Shown here in pieces: positions 1 to 11,325 of a stretch of DNA of 64,000 bases. Within the stretch, counting starts at the first letter, position 1, and each line of letters opens with the position of its first letter. The notes under the pieces were generated by a model that was not told the DNA's origin, did not search any database, and saw only the letters and a list, made by a program, of their open reading frames with translations. The position numbers and the translations under genes were made by a program. This DNA comes from Platycnemis pennipes (lineage: Eukaryota > Arthropoda > Insecta > Odonata > Platycnemididae), in assembly GCA_933228895.1 (NCBI GenBank), contig OW121850.1:31939773-32003772 (forward strand). The letters run 5' to 3'.

Positions 1-20
1 ATGCAGATGCCAATAAAATG

Positions 21-87
21 ATTGAATATATGGATGATTTTTCGGGAGGCTAGGACCTTTTTTTTTTAAATCATCCATATATTTAAT
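21..87. repeat. Imperfect inverted repeat (hairpin)
   Basis: Bases 21-40 and 68-87 are reverse complements at 19 of 20 positions and are separated by 27 nt. The arms are AT-rich and contain ATATATGGATGATTT. No terminal-repeat family or flanking duplication was identified, so this may be a fold-back remnant or a chance hairpin. Confidence 0.7.
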
Positions 88-89
88 AA

Positions 90-1080
90 AAAAGAGGTTT
101 GGAATACAAGTTACCGATAAAATAATTATACCTAAAAAGATAATATTTTGAAATATTGTAATGAGGATTGAGAGCAAATTGACGTAATTAAAATTTACGT
201 ACACTTACACATGTATCCAAAAGTAAATAATTAAAGTGCTTCGATTCTCTTGTGGTAAGCATAGCATTTATTCGATCTATTTTCCATTAACATTTAGATG
301 AGGATCGCAAAATATCATGAACAAAAATGCAAGCATTGATCAAATAATTCATTTGTAAATTTCTGTTACTCGTCGGGGGAAATTTGGTGGTGATACTATG
401 GTAATACTATAAGAAAAGCAAACTAAAGGAAGGACAAGGAAAATAAGGTAATGCTTCAAGGAACTTGGATACAACTGGGCATTACTCACTGGAATATACA
501 GAGCTTTATGCTTTGAACCAGATCATAACACGATAATTCTGTATGAGTAACCAATATATTAATGAACTAAGATGTGAATGAAAGCTGCACGCAAGTTCTG
601 TGCAAGCTTCAACCCTGGGAAAAATAGAGAGCAGGCCGAGGGTAGGGAAGCATGCATAACACACAAACAAATCCTAGGCGATACATGTAACCCTGACATC
701 AATACCACTGATATAATTAATCTGTAATGAAGAACATCAACCCGTGGGTTAAATTGTAGACTTAATGTCTGAAGGATATTCAATGGCTATATTTTAACTG
801 TTGACGTTACACGCATTTTGCGAAATACTAGTCAATATGGTATTATGGACCATAAACGTAAAATTGGAGAATTTTGTCAGCAAAACGAGAGATTTTAAAT
901 GCCATTCTTTCCTCGTATTATCGGAATAACCATTAATATATTCAATAAAAAACACCAATTTATAAAATGGTAGGCTTAATAGTTTTAATTCGCTTTAGGG
1001 AATTGTAGCTGATCCAACTAACAAAAAACTCATGTTTATGCTTTGCAATTTGAATCTTTTTAAATTGTTAAAGTTTGACC
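90..1080. other. AT-rich sequence, nothing recognised
   Basis: This stretch has short ORFs of no recognisable composition and no repeat structure that I could identify. Confidence 0.5.
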
Positions 1081-1084
1081 AAAT

Positions 1085-1195
1085 ATAATTACTAATCACT
1101 TTGAAGGATGATAGGTGGTGTAACTATGGTGAAGATTCGCCCCCTGCAAGACATCATTACGGTGGCCTGCAGTGTACCATGCCAATGTGGATAAT
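1085..1195 (+). repeat. Very diverged LINE tail fragment
   Basis: The order CCCCCTGC, then TTACGGTGGCCTGCAG, resembles the 3' hairpin region of the LINE family abundant at 47-63 kb. The fragment is short and much diverged, so the assignment is tentative. Confidence 0.4.
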
Positions 1196-3590
1196 TTATC
1201 CATTTGGTAGCATTCTTTTCAACATAACGTAAAATATGTTACAATGGAGTTCATCATCATTATGAAGGAAAGATACAATCACCGTTGATTAAAGAAATAG
1301 AAAATATGCATAGATATATGCCGAAATCAACATGAAAGGTACAGTTAATCTTACACTGGGAACCAATCTCGGCAGAGGGCGCAATAATTGACCCCTACGC
1401 CGTCCACCCAGTACTATTGGTGATCATTTTCAGTACGTTGGTCCGGGTCACAATAAAAAAACTGCATTATGCGTTCGTCGCTCGTGAAGCATATACATCG
1501 GAATTCACGTCTTAGACATTCGGTCAATCAGCTGTCCGGAGGGTCATCGCTCGGCGTGCTACACTCGGAAACAGAATGGAGGTTTGCATGCTTCGATGGT
1601 TTCAGCGGTGGACGTTCAGATACTAAGACTCGGGTTAAATGCCGGTAACTTCGAAATTAGGCCCATATTTTACCATGATTTCGAGAGTGAAGGGAGGAAG
1701 TTAGCAAGGTAGGAACGAAAACCTTCTTCGGAGGCTACCTTACATTGAACCAGATTAATTTTGATTAAGCAGTTAAAGACGCGTTTTTCCATGTGGAAGG
1801 CCGAAAATCGTATTCTGGCATGAGGGTAGAGAGGGGTGGAGGTTAGGAGATTCGGTTGATAGGATTTAATCTAGAATATATTAATTTCAGTATTTAGTCC
1901 GTGTGATAGTACGTAAAACAGCCGACGTCTTTCATTGCATTCGTTTATTATTATTATTTTCGTGTATGCCACATTTCTTCTACCCTTTCACATACCATAC
2001 CTCTGACGCCAAATCTAACCTCTTCCTTAAAGATAGCAAACCCTAATGATAAGTAAAAATAGCCTAAATAGACATTGTTAGCTATTTTTACAAAATAAAA
2101 TGTCTTCACAGAATTTGAGAGAACAAGTATATCGCTACAAATTATTTTGTTAAAATACTATCTGTTTCGTAATGACGGCAACTGATTTTGCGTACACCCA
2201 TGAATAGGAATACACCGAGATCCCTTTTACAAAGAGGGTTACCTTTATCACTTCCGTTGCCGAAGACCCTGATATTACCTCGTATCTTCTATTTGTTTTC
2301 CAATCCAATTATGTATGTAGCATTACTAAATTCTTTGTTAATTTGCACCGATGAACGACAAAAACATTTGATACGAATCGGGAGGAGTACGCAGTAGTCA
2401 TGCACGTAACTCACTCAAAAGGCTATATATCACAGATCCGAATCCCATCTAGGAAATAAGATGCAGAATTTGGCTATAAATTAGTCAGAGAAATAACATA
2501 GGTTATATATAGTTGATACGATCGTAACAATGGTGGCCCTACCAATTATAATTTTATCACAACATAGAGTATCGGGTTTGCACATGCTCCAAGCGGCAGA
2601 ACTAATTACTACCAGATATATGAATATTCACAAGGTCTGATGGTCACCAACAAAATATGTTGCGTACCAAGGTTTGTTTCGCCTAAAATAAAGTTAACTC
2701 TAGGAAAAAGAACTGTTTTACCTGAATGATTGTCTTAGACGGCAGGGTCAGATTTACTCACTTTTGACATATGAATATAATATAACATATCATAATATGA
2801 ATAACAATACCTTAGTGTCGCCCTCAACTCCTATATCACCCGTAGATATGCACACATTTGCACATACACGTACAAATCTAAAAAAATACACGATATCCTA
2901 CAACGAAAAATGTATTGCAATCCACTACGTCACAGACAAAAAATTGTAACGCAACACTTGTAACGGGGATATACCCGCAATATCACTTAACACAAAAACA
3001 CAATCACTTCTTGCACGTAAACTCCGAGCTCCAAGTATTTGAATGAATTACTGGTTCACTTGCTGTTAATTCACAGAGAAACTTTCCTCAAGCATAGGCA
3101 AACGAAACGACTGCCTAGTCACTTCTCAGTGGTTCGGAGAGTCCCGGCGTCGCACGAACGAAGCGAGTGACTGAAATGCAACACGCATCGGAGCACGCCC
3201 TTGCAGTCCTTCTGTTCATGAAGAAAAGGAGTCAAACGCGGAATAGCTTCGCGATCGGCCAAGTCATATTTCCGAAGGATGAAGGTTGATGGACACGAGC
3301 TATTCCGCAATTACATTCCAAGCACTTGAAAATTTTGCTCGAGATATATTTTTCACCATGCTATGATATGATGTAGTAGATATTGTAAACTGATATTATA
3401 GGCACCACTTTGGAATAGCTCTGAAACAGAATAGAATGCATGCATTACCTACGATTTAGAATGGATATGACCCGGATATCTAATCCCATACTTATGGAAG
3501 TATTCCGGCAAAGTGAATACTCCAGTATATTAGATAAGATCTATCTAGTCATGAAAATAGAGAAAAACCAAGGAAAATTAGGCCGATGTA
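1196..3590. other. No recognisable feature
   Basis: This AT-rich DNA contains ORFs of 60-70 codons on both strands that lack any recognisable motif. I see no TE coding sequence, terminal repeat or tRNA-like box. Confidence 0.5.
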
Positions 3591-3594
3591 GATC

Positions 3595-3670
3595 TTAAAT
3601 GACTTTTTCCTACGAAAAATCCTGCACTACCTGCCACACATTTTTACGGTGGCTTGAATTATGGCTGATC
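3595..3670 (+). repeat. Decayed LINE tail fragment
   Basis: The motif ACTACCTGCCACACATTTTT followed by ACGGTGGCTTG matches the conserved 3' end of the main LINE family. The terminal GCAGGG and the TAGATG tail are lost. Confidence 0.5.
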
Positions 3671-4035
3671 AAGGGCATCGCAACTATTTTCGTTGAGAGG
3701 GTGGGAGCAACCTTAGGGCCAAGCTCCTAAGAAAATGGCTCGAATTTTTTTTTACAGGAGGGGTATAGACTATATTTGCGCCAAAAGAGAACATGAATGT
3801 CTGAGATTTTGTGTCAGAAGGAATAAAAATAAAGAGTTTTGACTTAAAGCATAATACTTAAAGCATAAGTGAGCATCGAATTCCCTAGAAACCTCAAAAA
3901 CTCTAGTCGCAGGCGGCACATGTTCGATATATTATGGCTCTCCAAATTCTATTAGCAAGTGAATGTTTTGGCGGTGTTTCGTTCCCTGCCACACACATAA
4001 GAATGTAATAAATAGATGTAGAGAAATATAGTCCT

Positions 4036-4345
4036 ATGAAGAGTGGGAGAGAAGAGAAATCTGCTGAAAACTATAAAAAGAAGAAGGGACAACATAATCG
4101 GCCTCATCTTAAGACACGATGGCCTGATGAAGACGATCGTCGAGGGAAAAGTGAACGGGAAGAATGGAAAAGGCAGGCCTCATATGAGTTAGTACATAGA
4201 ACAGGTAGTGAAGGATGTGAAAGAGAGGAACTACGTTTATATGAAGAGGTTGGCCGATAGAAGAATCGAGTGGAGGGCTGCGTCAAACCAATCCTAGGAT
4301 TGTTGACCCCTTGATGATGATAATGAGAGAAATATGAAGTACTAT
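4036..4345 (+). pseudogene. LINE reverse-transcriptase C-terminal relic (second LINE family)
   Basis: One frame encodes the basic C-terminal tail of a non-LTR reverse transcriptase. It includes GEKRNLLKTIKRRRDNIIG, then LRHDGLMKTIVEGKV, and later YMKRLADRRIEWRAASNQS, interrupted by a stop after GRPHMS. This tail, with a GH-like step, LRHDGLMK and a final RLADRREEWRAASNQS block, is familiar from arthropod endonuclease/reverse-transcriptase polyproteins. The catalytic RT core is absent, so this is a dead 5'-truncated fragment. The same family reappears at 11.15 kb (tail only) and 13.25-13.6 kb. The overlapping longer ORF in another frame has no recognisable content. Confidence 0.75.
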
Positions 4346-5007
4346 AAAAATATAATGCACTGAACGGAAGGCTAATTGATGGAAACATAAAAATTAACTA
4401 CAACGAGCAGGCCCGGTGACGGGGTTCTCGAGCCCCTGGGCCACTGAGCGGTCCGGGCCCAAAAAAACCCGGTTTCCGAGCCCCTGAATTCCCCCTCACT
4501 AAATTTAGACCAGAACTGCGAAGTTGCAGGTTCTTTTATAGCCAAGACTTTCTACAGAAGAAATGTGCACTGTCATGCATTGTCTTTTGATTCACCATAT
4601 ATTGCACTTGTAATTTTTTTATTTGAAATAAACACATGTCAGTACAAAGGGATGGGGAAACATTTTCGAAATGAAAACTCTTTGACGCTTGAACACATTT
4701 TACAGTTTACAGCGATTGCTTCGGAAGGAGAGATGCGGGGTTACCTACTCGAGGTAGCCGACAATGACGACCCTCTCGGGAGACTCCCTAAACATCCACA
4801 GCGGCCGAAAGAGGGGGGAATTGGTCAACTGTAATTCTACCCAAGAGATTGACGTCACCGGACATACACGGCATGACGCGGAGGATGGGGGACCCCCTCC
4901 AATATAAATAACCAGAAAAAGATGAATAATTTCCATTCACCTTGAAGATGCGACCTGGAAAGGCCTCGAAAGCTTGGTTGACAAGGCGACACGCGCAGCT
5001 GCTCCCA

Positions 5008-5340
5008 TCTACATCTACTTCTACACGATACCCTGCAAGACACCGCGATGGTGTATGGCAGGGGGTGAAGATCACCAAGCATGCACTACTAACATGCAAA
5101 CAAGCAACTATATGGTCTCATGCAACTAGAGTGTTAGTATCTATTGTATTTAAGCGGTTAATATATGCATCATGCACTACAGACTACTCTAAAATAGTTC
5201 ACCTACCTATCCCTATGCTATGCTGGCTATTCTGTTCTCTTATAGTGCGGGGGAAAAATTACATTTTTAATCTATCGGTACGACAATCTATCTCTCTAAT
5301 CTTATTTTTCTGGTCGAATCTAGCATAATACGCTGGTTTT
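5008..5340 (-). repeat. LINE 3' end, minus strand (divergent subfamily)
   Basis: The block begins with the reverse complement of the TAGATG-type tail and the hairpin (CCCTGC arm, CACC-ATCGC-GGTG inner stem, GCAGGG arm). It runs through 3' UTR sequence closely resembling the plus-strand copy at 52.79-53.14 kb, including the shared GTATTATGCTAGATTCGACC block in opposite orientation. Only noncoding 3' sequence survives, so it is a 5'-truncated insertion. Confidence 0.75.
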
Positions 5341-6737
5341 TTTAATATGTGCCTAAAATCTTCAGTAAAGTAAAAAATTTGGAACACACGGGAAAAGAAA
5401 AAAAAACAAATCAAAAGCAAAAAAAAATGTAATTCAAAAATAAACTAGCATGGCAAATTGACAAGATGTGGATCCGAAGTCATTGACTGTTATTGGGAAT
5501 TCCTAAGTTGAATGTATCGCTGCAGCTCAGAAATAGACAAAATAGAAATATTGGGGAATATACGTGAGGAATTTCAAGATAGAAGATAAACCTGCTTTAT
5601 AAAGTTTGAAAAAGAATGCTATGTATTTACGGATGTTCTTCAAACAAAATAATTGGATTGTGAGGAAGAAAGAGCAAGACACGGAGACAAAAAGGGTTGT
5701 TGGAATGGACATTAAAATAAAAGGAACCTTAACATGTTAATAACGCATGTAGGTATAAGGAAATTCAATAATTTTGGGAAAATATCCTGAGAAATCTATC
5801 TAACATATTTAAATACGAAAGATAGATATGGAATGAGATTCAATCATTTTCTTAACAAAATAAAAATGTGCAAAATGTTTCTGTTACACATGAAGAAAAA
5901 CATGAATGTTATACATCTCAAAAATACAGAATGTAATATAAAATAAATTTCAATGTTGTAGCAAGCCTTAACCATATTCACGAGAGTTTAAATTAAGCAT
6001 ACAAGTTTCACGACATTGTTTGCTGAAAAGAGAGTATTTTATCAAACTTAGTTAACGCGTAGGTGTATGAAAAATCTTTCATCTGCAAATATAGAATGTA
6101 ATTTGTCAAAAACATGTATCATTACGCATCATAGTTGGGATTAACATTTTAAAAAATTAACGAGTAAAATTAATCGTTAAAAATGTAGTTAACTTTTTAG
6201 AGGAGTTAACTTTTAACTTTTGATCGTTAAAATTATTCATTAACTGATGCAAAAATAACTTCACTTCATTAACTTTAATTTTTTTCGTTAATTTTAGTCA
6301 AATGTTCGGATTTGGCCGCAAGGTGTGCCCAACAGACGTAGGGGAAAATGAATGCAACGGTAGTTGTGTACGAATGCAATGATTAGGCCGAGACGAATAC
6401 ATCCAAACCAAAGCGGGAGCAGGGGAGTGACAGCCAAAGTTGATAATACGCGCCCTCAGACAAGAGTGTACGAAACCACGCGAACAAAATGCACTGGAGG
6501 GCTCGTATGACCTTCTCGGCGACATGATGTCGTCAATATTACATAGTTGAAGCCGAGAAAGAAGGGCCGCCTAAAACAGCTATGACGAATAACGAGAAGG
6601 AGAGATTATTCAAACTAACGTCACAATGCGCCAATCTACGTATGCCTCTCGGCGACACCGCGTCGTCAATACATCAGCCCCAGTGAATCGCGAAAGAGGG
6701 TGCGCAGGCACGCCCCCAGCATCTAATCTTTATTTAA
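5341..6737. other. AT-rich unique DNA with TTAAC-rich patch
   Basis: No coding feature is supported. Bases about 6140-6300 hold many degenerate copies of GTTAA/TTAAC words in both orientations, probably simple-sequence decay. Confidence 0.45.
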
Positions 6738-6847
6738 CTAAGCCGTTTCCACTGCATTTTTACAATTGTTAAGGGATACTTCACATCGCGCTTCACTAAG
6801 CCGTTTCCACTGCATTTTTACAATTGTTAAGGGATACTTCACATCGC
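6738..6847. repeat. Tandem duplication, 58-bp period
   Basis: The segment starting CTAAGCCGTTTCCACTGC at 6738 is repeated from 6796. About 52 bp match exactly, joined by a 6-bp spacer. Identity of the two copies indicates a recent duplication. Confidence 0.9.
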
Positions 6848-6849
6848 AA

Positions 6850-8600
6850 TGTGGAGATCGATACAAAAAAACTAAACTTAAAGTACTCTCTACCGCTCAC
6901 ACCAATCTTTTGCGGCAAACTACTGGCGCACCATAGTTCGTTATAAAGTAGACACTTTTCACTATTCACGATAACTTAAAAATCCCGGAATCGGAAACCC
7001 ACTTCAGAAAAATCGTTTCAGCAGAAACTATGGAACCTGAACATCAACAACCATGGGAAATAAATGGAATTACAATGAAAACCCCCACTTCGAATACTTT
7101 AAAACAAATTGAATACGAATGCAAGAAACCGCAATTACAGTTTTAAGTTTTTGCTTTGTTTGTCAAATTAAATAGCCATTAAGGCCTTTAACACCACAGC
7201 ATCCAATTTGCCAAAGGAACTGAAAAAATAACTTTTAACATTTAAGGTACATTTTTTTAACTATTACGACGTTAATTTTTGCGACGCATGCTCAGCAAAT
7301 GTAAAAAAAGCCGATCGAATTCTTTGTCCTCGTATTATGGTGCATACAGATGATACGATTCCACTCCACTATCATCTTTGAATAATACTTAGAGGGGTTT
7401 AATGCAGTTATTCAACAAGTTTCTTTTGAACTAATCTCTTCATATTTACTTCTGTATCGACTCTTACACATCCTTAACATATTGTTCCTTGGCAGAATTA
7501 GCACATGCGAGGCTTTCGTTTCCTTTCTTCCTTTGAAGTCTTTGGATATCACACCAATAAAATATAATTCGTAACATGTTATTCCTCGAAACAAGTCCGT
7601 GATTACCATGAAACTTAATATTTTCTGTTGAAATATATGTCAAGCATGTTTATGCAATCTTCCACATAGCACTTTTTATTTCCTTTGGTGATATTACTAA
7701 GCCACTGCTCTACACTGCTTGATTTCATACATATCCCATCAAAATAAAGAGGTTGACAAATAAAAATGTACAGTTATTATAACGTATTTCGTGATAAAAG
7801 AGAAAAAACGTAAGCTTATAACATATAAATATATCCAGCTATTGCAACGAATTTCATGAAAAAAGAGGAAAAACACCTTAAAGTTTGAATTGAGAAATAT
7901 CACGTTTAGGCTCCCTCAAAATTTAGATAATTTGAAATATATTTAGGGGATTGAAGAGCGAGGACACCATCTATTTCTCATACTTATTGCTTGGGTTTGT
8001 TGATGGATGTTGATTTCATTGAATCCCCAATACAAATGACGAAATTTGAAATATATACGCGTCTAACACACGAATCAAAAAACTACAGTTGTGCGCAATC
8101 AGATTTTTTTACTCAATTGCACGTTTTTCATGGAAATAAGAAATAAATATATTTTTTCATGGGCCAACCGTTAAAATTATGGTTGGTATAATTTGGAATC
8201 CTAAGCGTGAAAGTAATTTTCGATTGTATTCCCACATGGAGTCTTGCACTAGATATTAAAAATGTACTGTATATTGGGATGCAGGTTACCCAAAGCTAAC
8301 AAATTTTCATCCTCAGCAGCGGTTATTTGGATAATGATTCAAAAATCAATTACTAAAAAAACCTATAAGTAATCTTAAAACTTAAAAAAAGGCATGAGCA
8401 ATAGTTAATAAGGAAATTGAAAACGGATTAATCACGCAAAGAAGACAGGTAGAGGACACAACAATGGCCCCAAATGCTTGTCGTAGGAACGTAGCAACCG
8501 TTGCTATGACATTGTTTCACTCTACACCGATAGAGGAAGCACCTCACAGCAAATTCTCCAATAAGAGAGAGAGAAGGAAAAGATGGGAGGAGTATTGTGT
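6850..8600. other. No recognisable feature
   Basis: This is AT-rich DNA. A weak imperfect repetition of about 60-bp period at about 7760-7880 (TTCGTGATAAAAGAGAAAAA against TTCATGAAAAAAGAGGAAAA) is the only structure seen. Confidence 0.45.
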
Positions 8601-8602
8601 AA

Positions 8603-9010
8603 GTAATACTTATCATTATATCAAGCGCTGTGTCACCATTAATGACATGACGACAGTGGATATTTTAAATCAATCCGTAAAATAACATTTGCATACTACA
8701 TGGTTACTATAGAAGGAATAAATGCTGTATAATCGCCGGTTCGCTTTGTAAAGGCACTTTGCCTCTTTCTATTTTTTTCTTACCACTTACTGTGAGTTGT
8801 GCGTCATTTAAATTAATCAATAGGGGAGCGATGAATCATTTTTAGTGTAATACTGATCTATTCTATCAAGCGCTGTGTCACTATTAATGCCATGACGACA
8901 GTGGATACTTTAAATCAATCCGTAAAATAACATTTGCATACCAGTTGGTTACTAAAGAAGGAATAAATGCTGTCTAATCGCCGCTACGCTTTGTAAAGGC
9001 ACTGTGCCTC
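8603..9010. repeat. Two direct repeats, about 160 bp, 245 bp apart
   Basis: Bases 8603-8765 and 8848-9010 share blocks such as TATCAAGCGCTGTGTCAC and TCCGTAAAATAACATTTGCA at a constant offset of 245, with scattered substitutions. About 83 bp separate the copies. This looks like an old local tandem duplication. Confidence 0.85.
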
Positions 9011-9011
9011 A

Positions 9012-9960
9012 GTACAGAGTACAGAGCCTTCGTCCAGAGTTGAGCCTCTACACATAAATTAAGGCAAATATAGTTTCACCGAAAGTATATTCAGCTAAAG
9101 AAATACTTTTCTACGATAGAGAAATCGATTTGCCTTATGCCAAATTTTATTTTTTGCCGACATTTTCATAAGTGCAACCAGTAGTCACACAGAGGTTAAA
9201 CAAAAAAAATCCTCGGTGTGAAAAAAGGTAACCTCATCATCGAATAGGTTTAAATCATTGCAACTGACTCTGCTTAGTACACAATCCTTCGTAGTGAATA
9301 TTTTGTGAACAACTTTTGCCTTTTTATCTGCAGCAGCCTATTTTTTCCAAAGAAAATAATTTTCACTGTTTTCACCTCCGAAATATTCGCGAACAAAATG
9401 TACGTTTAGAAACATTGAATTTCTTACCAGCAATTCACATAATTCTGACCCTCAGTGTTTATTCATTATCAAAAGCGTCAATTAATTTTGTGGAACCTCT
9501 GTATATGTATACTTGTTCATCAAGTATGAAATAGGCGATTCAGCCCTCTGTCTATTAGTATTACACCCTATAATTATTACAGAAAATGCTGCTTTAGCAG
9601 GGCTATAATACTAAAAACCGTGCACATTATTACGCTTTTTATTTTAAATTTCAAATACTTATCAAGTCACATTTTAATCAATATGTGAACTTTACACACT
9701 ACAATAATTACGGTAATCCCTTCTAGCTTGGTTTCAGTGTAGATAGCTAAAACAATAACCAAGAGGTTTTTGGCATTACCGCTTTATATAAATATTGTAG
9801 ATATAATATGTGGCTTTCACTTGGAATAGGAATTGACTATAGCGATATAATTTTATTATGCTCGTGAGCATAATTTGAGCGTTTTTGAAGAGTCATAATC
9901 CGAAAAATGTATGAAAATTTAATCTGCTCATAAATACTCTGGCTAGGATATTTGTGACGA
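9012..9960. other. No recognisable feature
   Basis: The sequence is AT-rich. I found no TE motif or convincing ORF. Confidence 0.45.
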
Positions 9961-10009
9961 CTATCGTCTCTCTTCCTCAGGCTGCTGCTGCCGAAAGCAG
10001 GAGGAGGAG

Positions 10010-10115
10010 GAAGAGGGGGGGGAGGTTATGGGGAGGGGTGGGGTAGTGGGTAGGGTTGGGGTAGTGGGTGGGGTTGGGGGGGAGGGAGGGGATGGGTTGG
10101 GGGGTGGGGTCGTTT
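10010..10115 (+). other. G-run cluster, G-quadruplex-prone
   Basis: More than ten runs of three or more G occur on the plus strand with short spacers such as T, A or TAGT. Such spacing fits the usual intramolecular G-quadruplex pattern. It overlaps the start of the G-rich ORF. Confidence 0.75.
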
Positions 10116-10639
10116 CGATGGAGGGAGCGGATATTTCGGACCAATTCGAAGAGCAAAATTCCATGTTGGGGTTTCTTGGGGGCATTTTGGGTGGGGGGCG
10201 CGAAGAAAATTTTGAACGTGAAGGTGACGATGACGACGACTCGGAACAAAATTCACTGTTGGGGTTCATTGGCGACATTTTGGGGGGAGAAAACATTGAA
10301 CAAAATTTTGAACGTGAAGGTGACGAGGATTCTATCGCGGAAGAAAATTCACTGTTGGGGTTCATGGGCGGAATTTTGGGGGGGGAAGACAATAATCAAA
10401 ATTTCGAAGTAGGGGTCGATCAGGGGGGACAGGGAGAACAAAATTTTCAAAATGTTGACTGGTTTTCAATGGGGGATGGGGCATTTTTGGCAGACAACGC
10501 GGGTGTCGAAATTTTCGTGGATCAAATTGAGGAGGAAGTGGAGGGCGTTTTCAATTTCGGCGGGCCGGGTGAGGCGGGGGGGGTGGGCGGGGAAGGGGGG
10601 GTTGGGGATGTTGATTTAGGGGCAGGGGGGGATGGGTAA
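10028..10639 (+). CDS. G-rich ORF with three 31-residue acidic/amphipathic repeats
   Basis: I do not recognise this 203-codon ORF. Residues 1-30 are Gly/Val-rich, and residues 43-125 hold three repeats. Each repeat has the pattern (E/Q)NS(L/M)LGF-G-ILGG, then NFEREGD and an acidic stretch, beginning at about residues 43, 74 and 106. The C-terminal part has a non-repetitive WFSMGDGAFLADNAGVEIFV segment and a Gly-rich end. A pyrimidine tract ending in CAG at 9963-9979 precedes the open frame, so the ORF could be a terminal exon starting near 9980 rather than a single-exon gene. The repeats are diverged at DNA level (insertions are multiples of three), which favours past protein-level constraint. 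The extreme G content, with frequent GGG codons, could also keep a frame open by chance. No neighbouring exon was recognised. Confidence 0.4.
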   Translation: MGRGGVVGRVGVVGGVGGEGGDGLGGGVVSMEGADISDQFEEQNSMLGFLGGILGGGREENFEREGDDDDDSEQNSLLGFIGDILGGENIEQNFEREGDEDSIAEENSLLGFMGGILGGEDNNQNFEVGVDQGGQGEQNFQNVDWFSMGDGAFLADNAGVEIFVDQIEEEVEGVFNFGGPGEAGGVGGEGGVGDVDLGAGGDG

Positions 10640-10715
10640 CGGGGAGGGAATGAGGGAAGGGGGGGTCGGGGCGGGGGACGGGCGGGTGGGTGGGCCCCTG
10701 CCCCGGCCCCAACGT
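10560..10715 (+). other. Second G-run cluster
   Basis: Dense G runs (GGGGGGGG, GGGGAAGGGGGGG and similar) continue past the ORF stop and end abruptly at GGGCCCCTGCCCCGGCCCC. The abrupt change of composition marks the edge of the G-rich block. Confidence 0.7.
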
Positions 10716-11090
10716 TGCTTAACGTCTGTGATCTGACGGGAACAGCTCACTCATGAGGGCCAACCAAAACGGGTTGGTGTGGTGGCTTGAGTATTGTCCT
10801 TCCATGCCGAGGACCCTGGCTCGAATGTCGGCATTTGAAGAAAATTTACATCGGGAAACAGACCTCTACTTTAGGAAGAATACTTTCAAAACATGGAGTG
10901 CAGTACTTTGTTCGTCGTGGAAACGTAAAAATATTATTCCCTTGGCGCAGCCTTTTCTCAAAGATGAAACTGCTGAATCCTGACTTCGGACTACATCCTA
11001 CTTTCGGACGCCGACATTTTCGCCGCCACCCCCAAATCGGCCGCTTGAATTTCACCCAAGTTTTTGTACACAGAGGGGCTAAATAATAGC

Positions 11091-11325
11091 TTTGTGGAAG
11101 AAACAAGAAAAATCTGCATTTTCTGCTGACAAATAACCGTTAGAAGAACTCAGCGGAGAGCTGTGTCAAACCAATCTGAGGATTGATGACCATTGATGAT
11201 GGAACGGAATTGTTAGAGTATGGAACTCTACAGCTACAGAGTGGACGGTTCACGTCATAAAGAAGTAAATACACGTTTTGTGGAAGAATCAACGAAAAAT
11301 CTGAATTCTCCGCTAACAGATGGAA
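11091..11325. repeat. Short direct repeats flanking a LINE tail scrap
   Basis: Bases 11091-11137 and 11277-11320 are similar (TTTGTGGAAGAA, then AAAAATCTG, then a GCTAACAGA-like end), 186 bp apart. Between them, 11158-11202 resembles the RAASNQS tail of the second LINE family. Confidence 0.5.

Noticed and set aside
9961..10392. Minus-strand Pro/Ser-rich ORF of 143 codons
   Set aside because: It is the complement of the G-rich plus-strand ORF. Its PPTPP-type content follows from C-runs, and the repeats make better protein sense on plus.
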